37,837 bases of DNA, taken from the NCBI GenBank assembly GCA_002347685.1, contig DDWS01000029.1, positions 26,129-63,965 on the forward strand, written 5' to 3'. Positions 25,278-31,669 of this stretch are shown piece after piece. The notes beneath the pieces are model-generated. The model worked only from the letters and a program-made list of their open reading frames with translations, was not told the origin of the DNA and searched no databases. Made by a program: the position numbers and the translations under genes. Source of the DNA: Syntrophaceae bacterium UBA2280 (GTDB lineage: Bacteria > Desulfobacterota > Syntrophia > Syntrophales > Smithellaceae). Position 1 is the first letter of the stretch. Every line of letters begins with the position of its first letter.

Positions 25278-26210
25278 ATGGATGCAGCTGCTCTGGATCA
25301 AGTGAGATTGAATTTCAGCCCCCAGGGACTTTTCATCATCAATGCGGCAATCGGTTTCATGATGCTGGGAGTCGCCCTTGACCTGAAACTGGATGACTTC
25401 AAAAGGATATTCGTTAAACCGAAAGCGCCGGCTGTCGGGCTTTTTGCGCAGTTCATCCTCCTGCCCGCCTTAACTTTTCTGCTTGTGCTGCTTATCAAGC
25501 CCGCGCCGTCAATCGCGCTCGGAATGATCCTGGTGGCAGCCTGTCCCGGGGGCAACCTTTCGAATATCATCACCTACCTTGCGAAAGGGAACACGGCCGT
25601 GTCGATCAGCATGACCGCCGTTTCGACTATCTTCGCGATCGTCATGACACCGCTTAATCTTGCGATATGGGGCGGGCTCAACCCGGAGACGGACGCCATA
25701 CTTCGAGAGGTAAGCCTGAGCCCCTTTGATGTCTTTGTCACCATATTTATCATACTCGGCATCCCGACTGCATTAGGAATGACACTGTCGCGCATCTTTC
25801 CCGGCATCGCGGATAAGGTGCGCCGCCCCTTCAAGATTTTTTCATTGGTCTTCTTCATCATCATCGTTGCCGGTGCGCTGCTGGCAAACTGGCAAAACTT
25901 CGTAAGCTATGTGAATATCGTCATTGTGGCCGTGTTCCTGCATAACCTGCTCGCCTTGAACACCGGCTGGTGGGCGGCGAAGCTCCTGCGCCTCAATGAG
26001 CGCGATTCAAGGGCAGTTTCCATCGAAGTGGGAATACAGAACTCCGCCCTGGGACTCGTGCTCGTATTCAACTTCTTCGGCGGTCTTGGCGGAATGGCGA
26101 TCCTCGTGGCATGGTGGGGCACCTGGCATATCATCGCGGGACTCGCCGCTGCATTCATCTTCTCACGAAGAAAAATACCCGAGGGGGAAGTTGCGGAAGA
26201 CACGCCATGA
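25278..26210 (+). CDS. BASS-family (bile acid:Na+ symporter-like) transporter
   Basis: A 310-residue membrane protein with nine or ten hydrophobic segments and the conserved BASS signature GMILVAACPGGNLSNIITYL in the first half; a second crossover-like region, EVGIQNSALGLVL, lies in the last third. BASS proteins carry organic anions (bile acids, pantoate, pyruvate and others) with sodium. Position between two catabolic enzymes of an xsc operon makes it a candidate for importing the sulfonate substrate, which is inference. The start at 25278 is set by AGGAGG 6 bases upstream; the reading frame is open further upstream, but those starts lie within the preceding gene. Confidence 0.85.
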   Translation: MDAAALDQVRLNFSPQGLFIINAAIGFMMLGVALDLKLDDFKRIFVKPKAPAVGLFAQFILLPALTFLLVLLIKPAPSIALGMILVAACPGGNLSNIITYLAKGNTAVSISMTAVSTIFAIVMTPLNLAIWGGLNPETDAILREVSLSPFDVFVTIFIILGIPTALGMTLSRIFPGIADKVRRPFKIFSLVFFIIIVAGALLANWQNFVSYVNIVIVAVFLHNLLALNTGWWAAKLLRLNERDSRAVSIEVGIQNSALGLVLVFNFFGGLGGMAILVAWWGTWHIIAGLAAAFIFSRRKIPEGEVAEDTP

Positions 26211-26273
26211 CGCTGCTTTTCCGGTTTGGTCGTTCAAGCCCTTTTCAGCGATTGTTTATTTCACCTCAAGGGC

Positions 26274-26348
26274 ATGGACGAAGTGAAACAGATCCACCTT
26301 GAATGTGAAGATCAGCAGTACAATAGAATGGAAAGAGGTCTGCAATGA
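26274..26348 (+). CDS. 24-residue short ORF coupled to the dehydrogenase gene
   Basis: A frame from ATGGACGAAGTGAAACAG encodes a 24-residue hydrophilic peptide (MDEVKQIHLECEDQQY at its start), ending in a TGA that overlaps the next gene's ATG as ATGA. AAGGG precedes its start. This is the same layout as the short ORF before ackA. It may be coincidence; no family is recognised. Confidence 0.25.
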   Translation: MDEVKQIHLECEDQQYNRMERGLQ

Positions 26349-27367
26349 AAGCCGTTGTATTTCGTCATGGTCAGGGTCTTATTTACGAAGAGGTTCCCGA
26401 TTACATAATAGCGGCCGATGAAGTTTTAGTTCGCGTGGCCAATACGGGTTTTTGCGGCTCCGACCATTCTTTGGTGGCGGGCGGCCTTCTGCCCGAGGGT
26501 TATATCCTGGGTCACGAAATAAGCGGCGTTGTTGTTGAAAGCGGTAACAACGCCTGCGGACCGCCGCCGGGAACCAGGGTTTGTATTCGTCCGACCTACT
26601 GTGGACGTTGTGCCAATTGTCTGAAAGGGAAGCCGCACCTCTGCCGGGTGAACCGGAGGACCGCAGGGATTGGCGACCTACCCGGCGGATTTGCCGAATA
26701 TGTCAAAGTCTATCCGCAGATGCTGATTCCGATCCCGGAAGGAGTCGATTCCCGCAATGCCGCCCTGGCGGAAACCTTCGCCGCTGCGCTGCATGCCATT
26801 CATTGTACGGGAGATATAAAGGGGTCCGCCCTGGTGATGGGAGGGGGACCCATCGGCCTGTGCGCCGTCAAGCTCCTTAAATTCCTCGGTTACGGTCCTA
26901 TCGTGCTTCTCGAACCGGTGAAGGCCAAAAGAGAGATTGCCCTCCTGTATGGAGCGGATCATGCATTCGATCCTGACGATAAGGATCTCAACCAGCAGGT
27001 CATGGCGTTTGTTCCGGGGGGGTTTGACAAGGCATTTGAATGCGCCGGTGTAACAGCCAATATTGGCCGCGCATTCACGCTCGCGGCGGACGGCGGACAG
27101 GTATGCGTCGTGAGTGTGATCTTCACGCCTCTGGAAATCCCGGCACCCTACCTGATGAACCTCAAGGAGATCCTCCTGACCGCTTCCATCTCCAACACCC
27201 ATCAGGAAAACATCCAGTGCCTGGACTGGATGGCGGCAGGCATTCTGGACGCGCGACCGCTTATCTCTGATGATGTCCCCCTGGAACACCTGCCCGTCGT
27301 TTATCGGGAGAGAATTGAAACGGGACTGGCTGTGAAAGTGATGCTGCGCATTGGTGAGGAATTTTAG
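26345..27367 (+). CDS. Zinc-dependent alcohol dehydrogenase (MDR family)
   Basis: A 340-residue medium-chain dehydrogenase of the threonine/sorbitol dehydrogenase type. Catalytic zinc ligands are expected at Cys37 (FCGSDH) and His57/Glu58 (GHE). Structural zinc cysteines are at 86, 89, 92 and 100 (CGRCANCLKGKPHLC). A Rossmann nucleotide motif, GGGPIG, is present in the second half. The substrate cannot be read from the sequence. As the last gene of the xsc cluster it may oxidise a polyol or sulfonated alcohol to the aldehyde or ketone. A GAGG element lies 8 bases before the ATG. The 3' end overlaps, tail to tail, a small gene on the other strand. Confidence 0.87.
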   Translation: MKAVVFRHGQGLIYEEVPDYIIAADEVLVRVANTGFCGSDHSLVAGGLLPEGYILGHEISGVVVESGNNACGPPPGTRVCIRPTYCGRCANCLKGKPHLCRVNRRTAGIGDLPGGFAEYVKVYPQMLIPIPEGVDSRNAALAETFAAALHAIHCTGDIKGSALVMGGGPIGLCAVKLLKFLGYGPIVLLEPVKAKREIALLYGADHAFDPDDKDLNQQVMAFVPGGFDKAFECAGVTANIGRAFTLAADGGQVCVVSVIFTPLEIPAPYLMNLKEILLTASISNTHQENIQCLDWMAAGILDARPLISDDVPLEHLPVVYRERIETGLAVKVMLRIGEEF

Positions 27368-27597
27368 CGGTGAGGTATGGCGGCAAACCATGGTTTTTGT
27401 CTTTTGAGAGGGCAGAATTGAGCTTTGCAGGAGCGTATGGGATCTTCGGGAGGCGCTTTCACCGTTCGGGATGTGCTTTCCTGATGATTTGCAACCCACG
27501 CTTCGGCTTCCTCTTGCGTATCTGCAAAGCCCGCGTGATAGGTTGTTTTACCGCGGCAGTGGACGAAGCCGTAGATGAGCTCAAATCGTTGGGTCAC
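27364..27597 (-). CDS. Small hypothetical protein, 77 residues
   Basis: I do not recognise a named function. It begins with GTG 8 bases after a good AGGAG, and its first half (FELIYGFVHCRGKTTYHAGF, then ADTQEEAEAWVANHQ) has a compact, protein-like alternation of hydrophobic and charged residues. The second half is basic, with CKAQFCP near the end. It is convergent with the zinc dehydrogenase gene and overlaps its stop by 4 bp. The long + strand frame across the same DNA has a much less protein-like composition. The rest of the interval up to 27813 holds no other gene that I can support. Confidence 0.5.
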   Translation of the reverse strand: MTQRFELIYGFVHCRGKTTYHAGFADTQEEAEAWVANHQESTSRTVKAPPEDPIRSCKAQFCPLKRQKPWFAAIPHR

Positions 27598-27813
27598 GTT
27601 CAGTGTCTCCTGAATGCCGGGTTTTCCTACCGTCAGGCCGTTCGCTCTCAGACAGTAAGGAAATATAAACTGATCGATCCGCTTAAGTCAACCGAATATA
27701 AAGCAGAAGAATCGTGAGGGAAAAATATCTTTGATTGACTATGGATCAGATGATGCCGGCCGCAAAAATTATCCCGGACAGGGAGTAAAATATCTGGAGG
27801 GTTTACATTATTT

Positions 27814-28437
27814 ATGGGTGCCAAGGAAAGACGGGAAAGAGAAAGAGAACAGCGCAAGAGCGATATCCTTGACGCGGCCAGGTCGCTTCTCCTGGAGAAG
27901 GGGTTAAATGCGACATCCATCAATAAGATTGCGAAACGCGCCGAATTGAGCGTCGGGGCAATCTATTTTTATTTTAAGGATAAGGAAGAACTCTTCGCGG
28001 CTCTTCAGGTCGAAGGACTGGAACTGCTCCATCAGACGATTCACCAGTCAGTGGATAGTGAATCACTGCCGGAAGAGAAGGTTCGATCGATCGCCCTGGC
28101 CTATCTGCGGTTCAGCGAAGAACATAAAAATTATTTCGATATCATCAATTACTTTCTAGCGTCGCCGGAAACGATCTTTCCTCCGGATTTGAAAAACAAA
28201 ATTGATTCGCATGGCAATGCCAGCATCTTCACGCTCACAGCAGCCATTCGCGAAGGCATTGACAGAGGATATTTCAAAGCCCTTGATCCCAGGCGGCAGG
28301 CTATTATCCTCTGGAGCGCCTTCCATGGAATGATCCAGCTCAAAAAACTGGAAAAAACCATTTTGGCGATGGGCGAATATCAATCTCTCTACATGGAGAC
28401 ACTGGATCGATTTCTTGACGGACTGCGCAGAGGCTAG
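27814..28437 (+). CDS. TetR-family transcriptional regulator
   Basis: A 207-residue regulator. The N-terminal helix-turn-helix is clear around residues 30-65 (TSINKIAKRAELSVGAIYFY followed by FKDKEELF), and the C-terminal ligand domain is helical. A GGAGGG lies 12 bases before the ATG. The start is preceded by a charged RRERER stretch common to this subgroup. It follows the xsc/dehydrogenase cluster and precedes a MarR regulator; which genes it controls is not evident, and I see no clear palindromic site near its start. Confidence 0.9.
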   Translation: MGAKERREREREQRKSDILDAARSLLLEKGLNATSINKIAKRAELSVGAIYFYFKDKEELFAALQVEGLELLHQTIHQSVDSESLPEEKVRSIALAYLRFSEEHKNYFDIINYFLASPETIFPPDLKNKIDSHGNASIFTLTAAIREGIDRGYFKALDPRRQAIILWSAFHGMIQLKKLEKTILAMGEYQSLYMETLDRFLDGLRRG

Positions 28438-28460
28438 AGGGCCTGTGAACTTCACCCGCA

Positions 28461-28494
28461 ATAGGTCGCAAGTTCGAATCCTGCCGCGCGTGCT
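28461..28494 (+). pseudogene. tRNA 3'-end fragment (tRNA-Arg-like)
   Basis: The 16 bases GTCGCAAGTTCGAATC at 28465-28480 are identical to 5247-5262 in the T-arm of tRNA-Arg(ACG), and the following 15 bases keep about 9 matches to its acceptor end before diverging. No 5' half of a tRNA is present, because the TetR gene ends at 28437. It resembles the partial tRNA copy left at the far end of an integrated element, although it could also be a decayed tRNA. Confidence 0.5.
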
Positions 28495-28507
28495 ATAAAA
28501 AATTTTC

Positions 28508-28541
28508 TTGACTTCGCCTGCCTGTTTATTTATCTTGCATA
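28508..28541 (+). promoter_or_regulatory. marR promoter overlapped by a candidate MarR operator
   Basis: TTGACT (28508-28513) and TATCTT (28531-28536) are spaced by 17 bases. The -10 box is the start of TATCTTGCATA (28531-28541), which recurs in inverted orientation in front of the acyl-CoA synthetase gene. Binding there would block the promoter, so autorepression is likely. Confidence 0.6.
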
Positions 28542-28550
28542 CTAAATAAT

Positions 28551-28979
28551 ATGGATGGGTGTTTTTTGATCCGCTACCAGGACGTCATTTTGTTCATCTT
28601 GAGCAAAGCCAATCAGAAAGTTTACGGCACGTTTAAATCACGCCTGCTGCCTTACGGTCTGACACCCATGCAGGCGCTGGTGTTGCATGCTCTGTATGAG
28701 GAGGAAGGTCTTTCCGCCGGAGAACTGGGAAAGCGCCTGAGCTTGGACAGCGCCACTTTATCGGGCGTTTTGGATCGGATGGCGGAAAACGGATGGGTTA
28801 TCAAGAGCGCCGTGGAAGCCGACAGACGCGTCCTGAATATCCAACTGACAGATAAGTCGCGCCAATGCCGGGACAAATTCCTCAAAGACACCCTGGAAGT
28901 TGATCAGGAGGTTCTTTCAGCATTCAGTGTCGAAGAAAGGCAGCTTTTCATCAGGATGCTCAAAGACATCCGAAAATAA
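28551..28979 (+). CDS. MarR-family transcriptional regulator
   Basis: A 142-residue winged-helix protein. The segment LTPMQALVLHALYEEEGLSA, then ELGKRLSLDSATLSGVLDRM with the wing residues ADRRVLNIQLTDKS, is the standard MarR DNA-binding domain, flanked by N- and C-terminal dimerisation helices. It stands directly upstream of a two-gene acyl-CoA synthetase on the same strand. Inverted copies of one 11-base word lie in its own promoter and in the gap to that operon, so it probably represses itself and the synthetase and is relieved by an aromatic or acyl-CoA-related ligand (the ligand is unknown). Confidence 0.9.
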   Translation: MDGCFLIRYQDVILFILSKANQKVYGTFKSRLLPYGLTPMQALVLHALYEEEGLSAGELGKRLSLDSATLSGVLDRMAENGWVIKSAVEADRRVLNIQLTDKSRQCRDKFLKDTLEVDQEVLSAFSVEERQLFIRMLKDIRK

Positions 28980-29000
28980 ATACCCGGTTTTTAGGTTTGG

Positions 29001-29014
29001 TATGCAAGATAATA
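29001..29014 (+). promoter_or_regulatory. Candidate MarR operator and -10 box of the synthetase operon
   Basis: TATGCAAGATA (29001-29011) is the exact reverse complement of the word at 28531-28541; extended, about 16 of 17 bases agree. GATAAT at 29009-29014 could serve as a -10 box. It lies 22 bp before the next gene. Confidence 0.55.
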
Positions 29015-29036
29015 CGGGTACCCACGGAGACAAAAG

Positions 29037-30557
29037 ATGCTTCAAAAAACAAAAAAAATGACCGACGCCGGTAAGGCGCATGGCTTCAAGACCGATTTTG
29101 AAAGAATTTTTCATCCAAAGCGCATCGCCATCGTCGGCGTTTCCGCGGATGAAAGCAGTGGCGGCTTCGGTGCAGGAATGTATCGGGCCATTTCCGCCAT
29201 GGGGTTCGAAGGAGAGATATTCCTCGTCAATCCGAAAGGCGGCATGATTTCAGGATTGAATATTTTCAGGCGCATCGAGGACATCCCGGAGCAAATCGAC
29301 TTTGCCATCATCGCCGTGACGGCAAGGCTCGTGCCGGAGGCGCTGGAAGCCTGCCGGAAAAAGGGCGCGGCCGGCGCGGAGATTCTTTCTTCCGGTTTCA
29401 GCGAACTGGGAACTAAGGAAGGAAGACAGCTCGACTTGCAACTTAAAGAAATCGCTGCCAGGGGGATACGCGTCGTCGGGCCGAATTGCTTCGGTATCTA
29501 TTGCCCGAAGAGCGGACTGACCATGCTTCCGGGACCAGATCTCTCCCGCATCAGCGGTCCCGTAGCCTTTCTGGCTCAAAGCGGCGGTATGGCTATCGAC
29601 TTCGCTCACGCGGCAAGGTGGATGGGCATCCGGTTCAGCAAGGTTGTCAGTTTCGGCAACGGCACGGATCTGAGGGAAACCGATCTTCTGCATTACTTGA
29701 AAGATGATCCGGAAACGCAGGTGATCTCCATGTACATCGAAGGAATCAACGACGGCGACACATTCTTCCGCGAAATTAAGGCCGCAGCAGGTAAAAAACC
29801 GGTGATTGTTCTCAAGGGGGGACTGTCGCAGGCAGGCGCCCGAAGCGTTGCCAGCCACACCTCCTCTATGGGCGGAAGCCGCGTGATCTGGCAGTCCGTT
29901 CTGAAGCAGGCAGGCGCCCTTCAGGTACATAATAAAGACGAACTGGCGCAGGCCAGCATGGCATTCGCGCTTCTGCCACAAAGGGCTTTCAAGTCGATAT
30001 CCATTGTCGGCGGGGGCGGCGCCATCGGCGTTACCGCCTGCGACATCGCCGAAACTTATGGCATCGGTGTCCCGCCTTTTTCCGACGATCTTCAAGCGCG
30101 CATCGGCGATCATCTTCCCAGGCCGGGATCGAGCGCCCTCAATCCCGTTGACGTCGCCAATCCTTTTGTCGCGCCACCCATCCTCAAAGAAGTCCTGCTG
30201 GCGGCGGCGGAAGATGAACAAGTTGAACTGCAAATCATCGTTTCACTACTTTTTCACTATGGTACTATCGCCCGGATGTTCAATAAGCCGATCGCGGAAG
30301 TCGTGCCTTTCCGGGAACTGGCGGAGGCGGTCCGTGACGTTGTGGACCGCACCGGCAAACCGGTTGTCGCCGTACTTCCCAACGCGAAAAGAGGCCTGGG
30401 CAATATGGAAATCACCCAAATGATTGCCATGGCCAGACAGGAATATATTGACCGCGACATCCCTGTTTTTGATGAGCTGCATGACGCCATCCGGGCAATC
30501 GCGAACGTCAACATCTATTATGGAGGCAGAAATCATGAAAACAGACAAAGCGGCTAA
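29037..30557 (+). CDS. ADP-forming acyl-CoA synthetase, alpha (CoA-binding) subunit
   Basis: A 506-residue cytoplasmic protein with the CoA-binding and succinyl-CoA-ligase-like domains of the acetate-CoA ligase (ADP-forming) family. IFHPKRIAIVGVSADESSGG opens the CoA-binding fold, VGPNCFGIYCPKSGLT and FLAQSGGMAIDFA mark the ligase-CoA domain, and ASHTSSMGG holds a histidine that could be the phosphorylated residue. The enzyme interconverts acyl-CoA, ADP and phosphate with acid, CoA and ATP. The split into a separate ATP-grasp subunit is common in this family. The substrate may be acetate, an aryl or branched acid, or, given the neighbourhood, sulfoacetate; this is open. GGAG lies 7 bases upstream of the ATG. 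Confidence 0.88.
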   Translation: MLQKTKKMTDAGKAHGFKTDFERIFHPKRIAIVGVSADESSGGFGAGMYRAISAMGFEGEIFLVNPKGGMISGLNIFRRIEDIPEQIDFAIIAVTARLVPEALEACRKKGAAGAEILSSGFSELGTKEGRQLDLQLKEIAARGIRVVGPNCFGIYCPKSGLTMLPGPDLSRISGPVAFLAQSGGMAIDFAHAARWMGIRFSKVVSFGNGTDLRETDLLHYLKDDPETQVISMYIEGINDGDTFFREIKAAAGKKPVIVLKGGLSQAGARSVASHTSSMGGSRVIWQSVLKQAGALQVHNKDELAQASMAFALLPQRAFKSISIVGGGGAIGVTACDIAETYGIGVPPFSDDLQARIGDHLPRPGSSALNPVDVANPFVAPPILKEVLLAAAEDEQVELQIIVSLLFHYGTIARMFNKPIAEVVPFRELAEAVRDVVDRTGKPVVAVLPNAKRGLGNMEITQMIAMARQEYIDRDIPVFDELHDAIRAIANVNIYYGGRNHENRQSG

Positions 30558-31230
30558 AATTATCAGCAGTGCCCTGCGCAAAAAGCGTACAAACCTTTCA
30601 GAATACGAGGCCAAGAAAGTCCTCGCCGCCTACGATATCCCCGTAACGCGTGAAATTCTGATCAAAGAGAAAATGGATCTGGACAAAGCCCTTGAAAAAA
30701 TCAGTTTCCCGCTGGTGATGAAAGGCTGCTCGGCCGAGGTTGCCCACAAAACGGAAAAAGGGCTGATCCATGTGGACATACGCACCGTTAAAGAGGCCAA
30801 GAAAGCGTTCACCGAAATCATGGCCGGTCTTGCGGGTTTTGAAGGCGGCGTTCTGGTCCAGGAAATGATCAAAGGCCGGCGCGAGCTGGTGATGGGACTC
30901 ACCCGCGACCCGCAGTTCGGACCCTGTGTCATGTTCGGCCTGGGCGGTATCTTCACGGAGATCTTGCGGGATGTCACCTTCCGCCGCGCACCGCTTGAAA
31001 TGCAAGACGCCCGGGACATGATGCAGGACATCAAAGGAAGAAAAATCCTCGACGCCGTCCGCGGTATGGAGGCGGCGGATACGGACCTTCTGGCCCGCAT
31101 GCTCATCAACCTGGGGCAGATCGGCCTGGACTTTGAAAGCATCATGGAAATCGACCTCAACCCGGTTATCCTCGCGGGGGCAAAACCTGTGGTGGTGGAT
31201 GCGCTCGTGGTGATGAAGACGGAAAACTGA
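30535..31230 (+). CDS. ADP-forming acyl-CoA synthetase, beta (ATP-grasp) subunit
   Basis: A 231-residue ATP-grasp protein of the acetate-CoA ligase beta type. SEYEAKKVLAAYDIPVTRE opens the fold, FPLVMKGCSAEVAHKTEKG is the nucleotide-binding region, and MEIDLNPVIL is the metal-binding end of the grasp. The length is normal for a stand-alone beta chain. The ATG overlaps the alpha gene by 23 bp and is preceded by GGAGG within it, so the two subunits are made together. A small cysteine-rich gene follows after 11 bp. Confidence 0.9.
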   Translation: MKTDKAAKIISSALRKKRTNLSEYEAKKVLAAYDIPVTREILIKEKMDLDKALEKISFPLVMKGCSAEVAHKTEKGLIHVDIRTVKEAKKAFTEIMAGLAGFEGGVLVQEMIKGRRELVMGLTRDPQFGPCVMFGLGGIFTEILRDVTFRRAPLEMQDARDMMQDIKGRKILDAVRGMEAADTDLLARMLINLGQIGLDFESIMEIDLNPVILAGAKPVVVDALVVMKTEN

Positions 31231-31241
31231 AGCGGCTGAAC

Positions 31242-31445
31242 ATGGAATGCAAAAAGGAAATAAACCTGAATCAGTGCCGTTGCACCTACGATCCGTGCAG
31301 CCGGAAAGGCGTCTGTTGCGATTGCATCGCCTATCACCTGCCCAAAAGGCAATTGCCGGGGTGCTTCTTTCCTGAAGACGCTGAAAAAACCTACAATCGC
31401 TCGTTTGAGCATTTTGCTCAATTGGTCGCCAATCGACAGGTATGA
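31242..31445 (+). CDS. Cys-rich small protein, DUF6485-like
   Basis: A 67-residue protein with eight cysteines at 3, 12, 14, 19, 25, 26, 28 and 41 in the first two thirds, including the compact segment CTYDPCSRKGVCCDCIAYH, then PGCFFP. The pattern matches the DUF6485 family of small putative metal-binding proteins found in anaerobes; its function is unknown. It begins 11 bp after the acyl-CoA synthetase beta gene and is likely in the same operon. Cysteine spacing suggests a zinc or iron-sulfur site. Confidence 0.75.
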   Translation: MECKKEINLNQCRCTYDPCSRKGVCCDCIAYHLPKRQLPGCFFPEDAEKTYNRSFEHFAQLVANRQV

Positions 31446-31491
31446 CGATGGCCTATCCGCCAGGCGTCTGATATTGCAAAAAGAAAAATGG

Positions 31492-31520
31492 TTGACATCC
31501 AAAATCAATCGCATTATATA
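31492..31520 (+). promoter_or_regulatory. Strong promoter for tRNA-Gln
   Basis: A perfect TTGACA (31492-31497), a 17-base spacer and TATATA (31515-31520) form a near-consensus sigma-70 promoter. The GC-rich GAGCGCGC just after the -10 is like a stringent discriminator. The tRNA begins about 65 bp downstream of the expected start. Confidence 0.75.
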
Positions 31521-31591
31521 GAGCGCGCTTTTGAGCAGACTGCCGCATCAGCGAACGGAGTGGTTGGCATCTCTTTTTAGCAATCCCCTGC

Positions 31592-31665
31592 TGGGGAATC
31601 GTTCAATGGTAGGACAACGGACTCTGACTCCGTGAATTAAGGTTCGAATCCTTATTCCCCAGCCA
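31592..31665 (+). tRNA. tRNA-Gln (anticodon CTG)
   Basis: A 74-base gene with encoded CCA. The acceptor TGGGGAA pairs with TTCCCCA, the anticodon loop is CTCTGAC (CTG), and the T loop is TTCGAAT. It ends 4 bp before the convergent glnS stop codon. Confidence 0.95.
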
Positions 31666-31669
31666 ATTT

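Noticed and set aside
27370..27717. 115-codon open frame on the + strand after the zinc dehydrogenase
   Set aside because: Its residue composition is unlike a folded protein, and it overlaps the better-supported - strand small gene, which has a clear ribosome-binding site.
29250..30233. Long - strand open frame of 327 codons opposite the acyl-CoA synthetase alpha gene
   Set aside because: It is the antisense shadow of a well-recognised gene and has no recognisable domain; the same holds for 1819-2727, 4190-5014, 24059-24661 and 9144-9749 (+).
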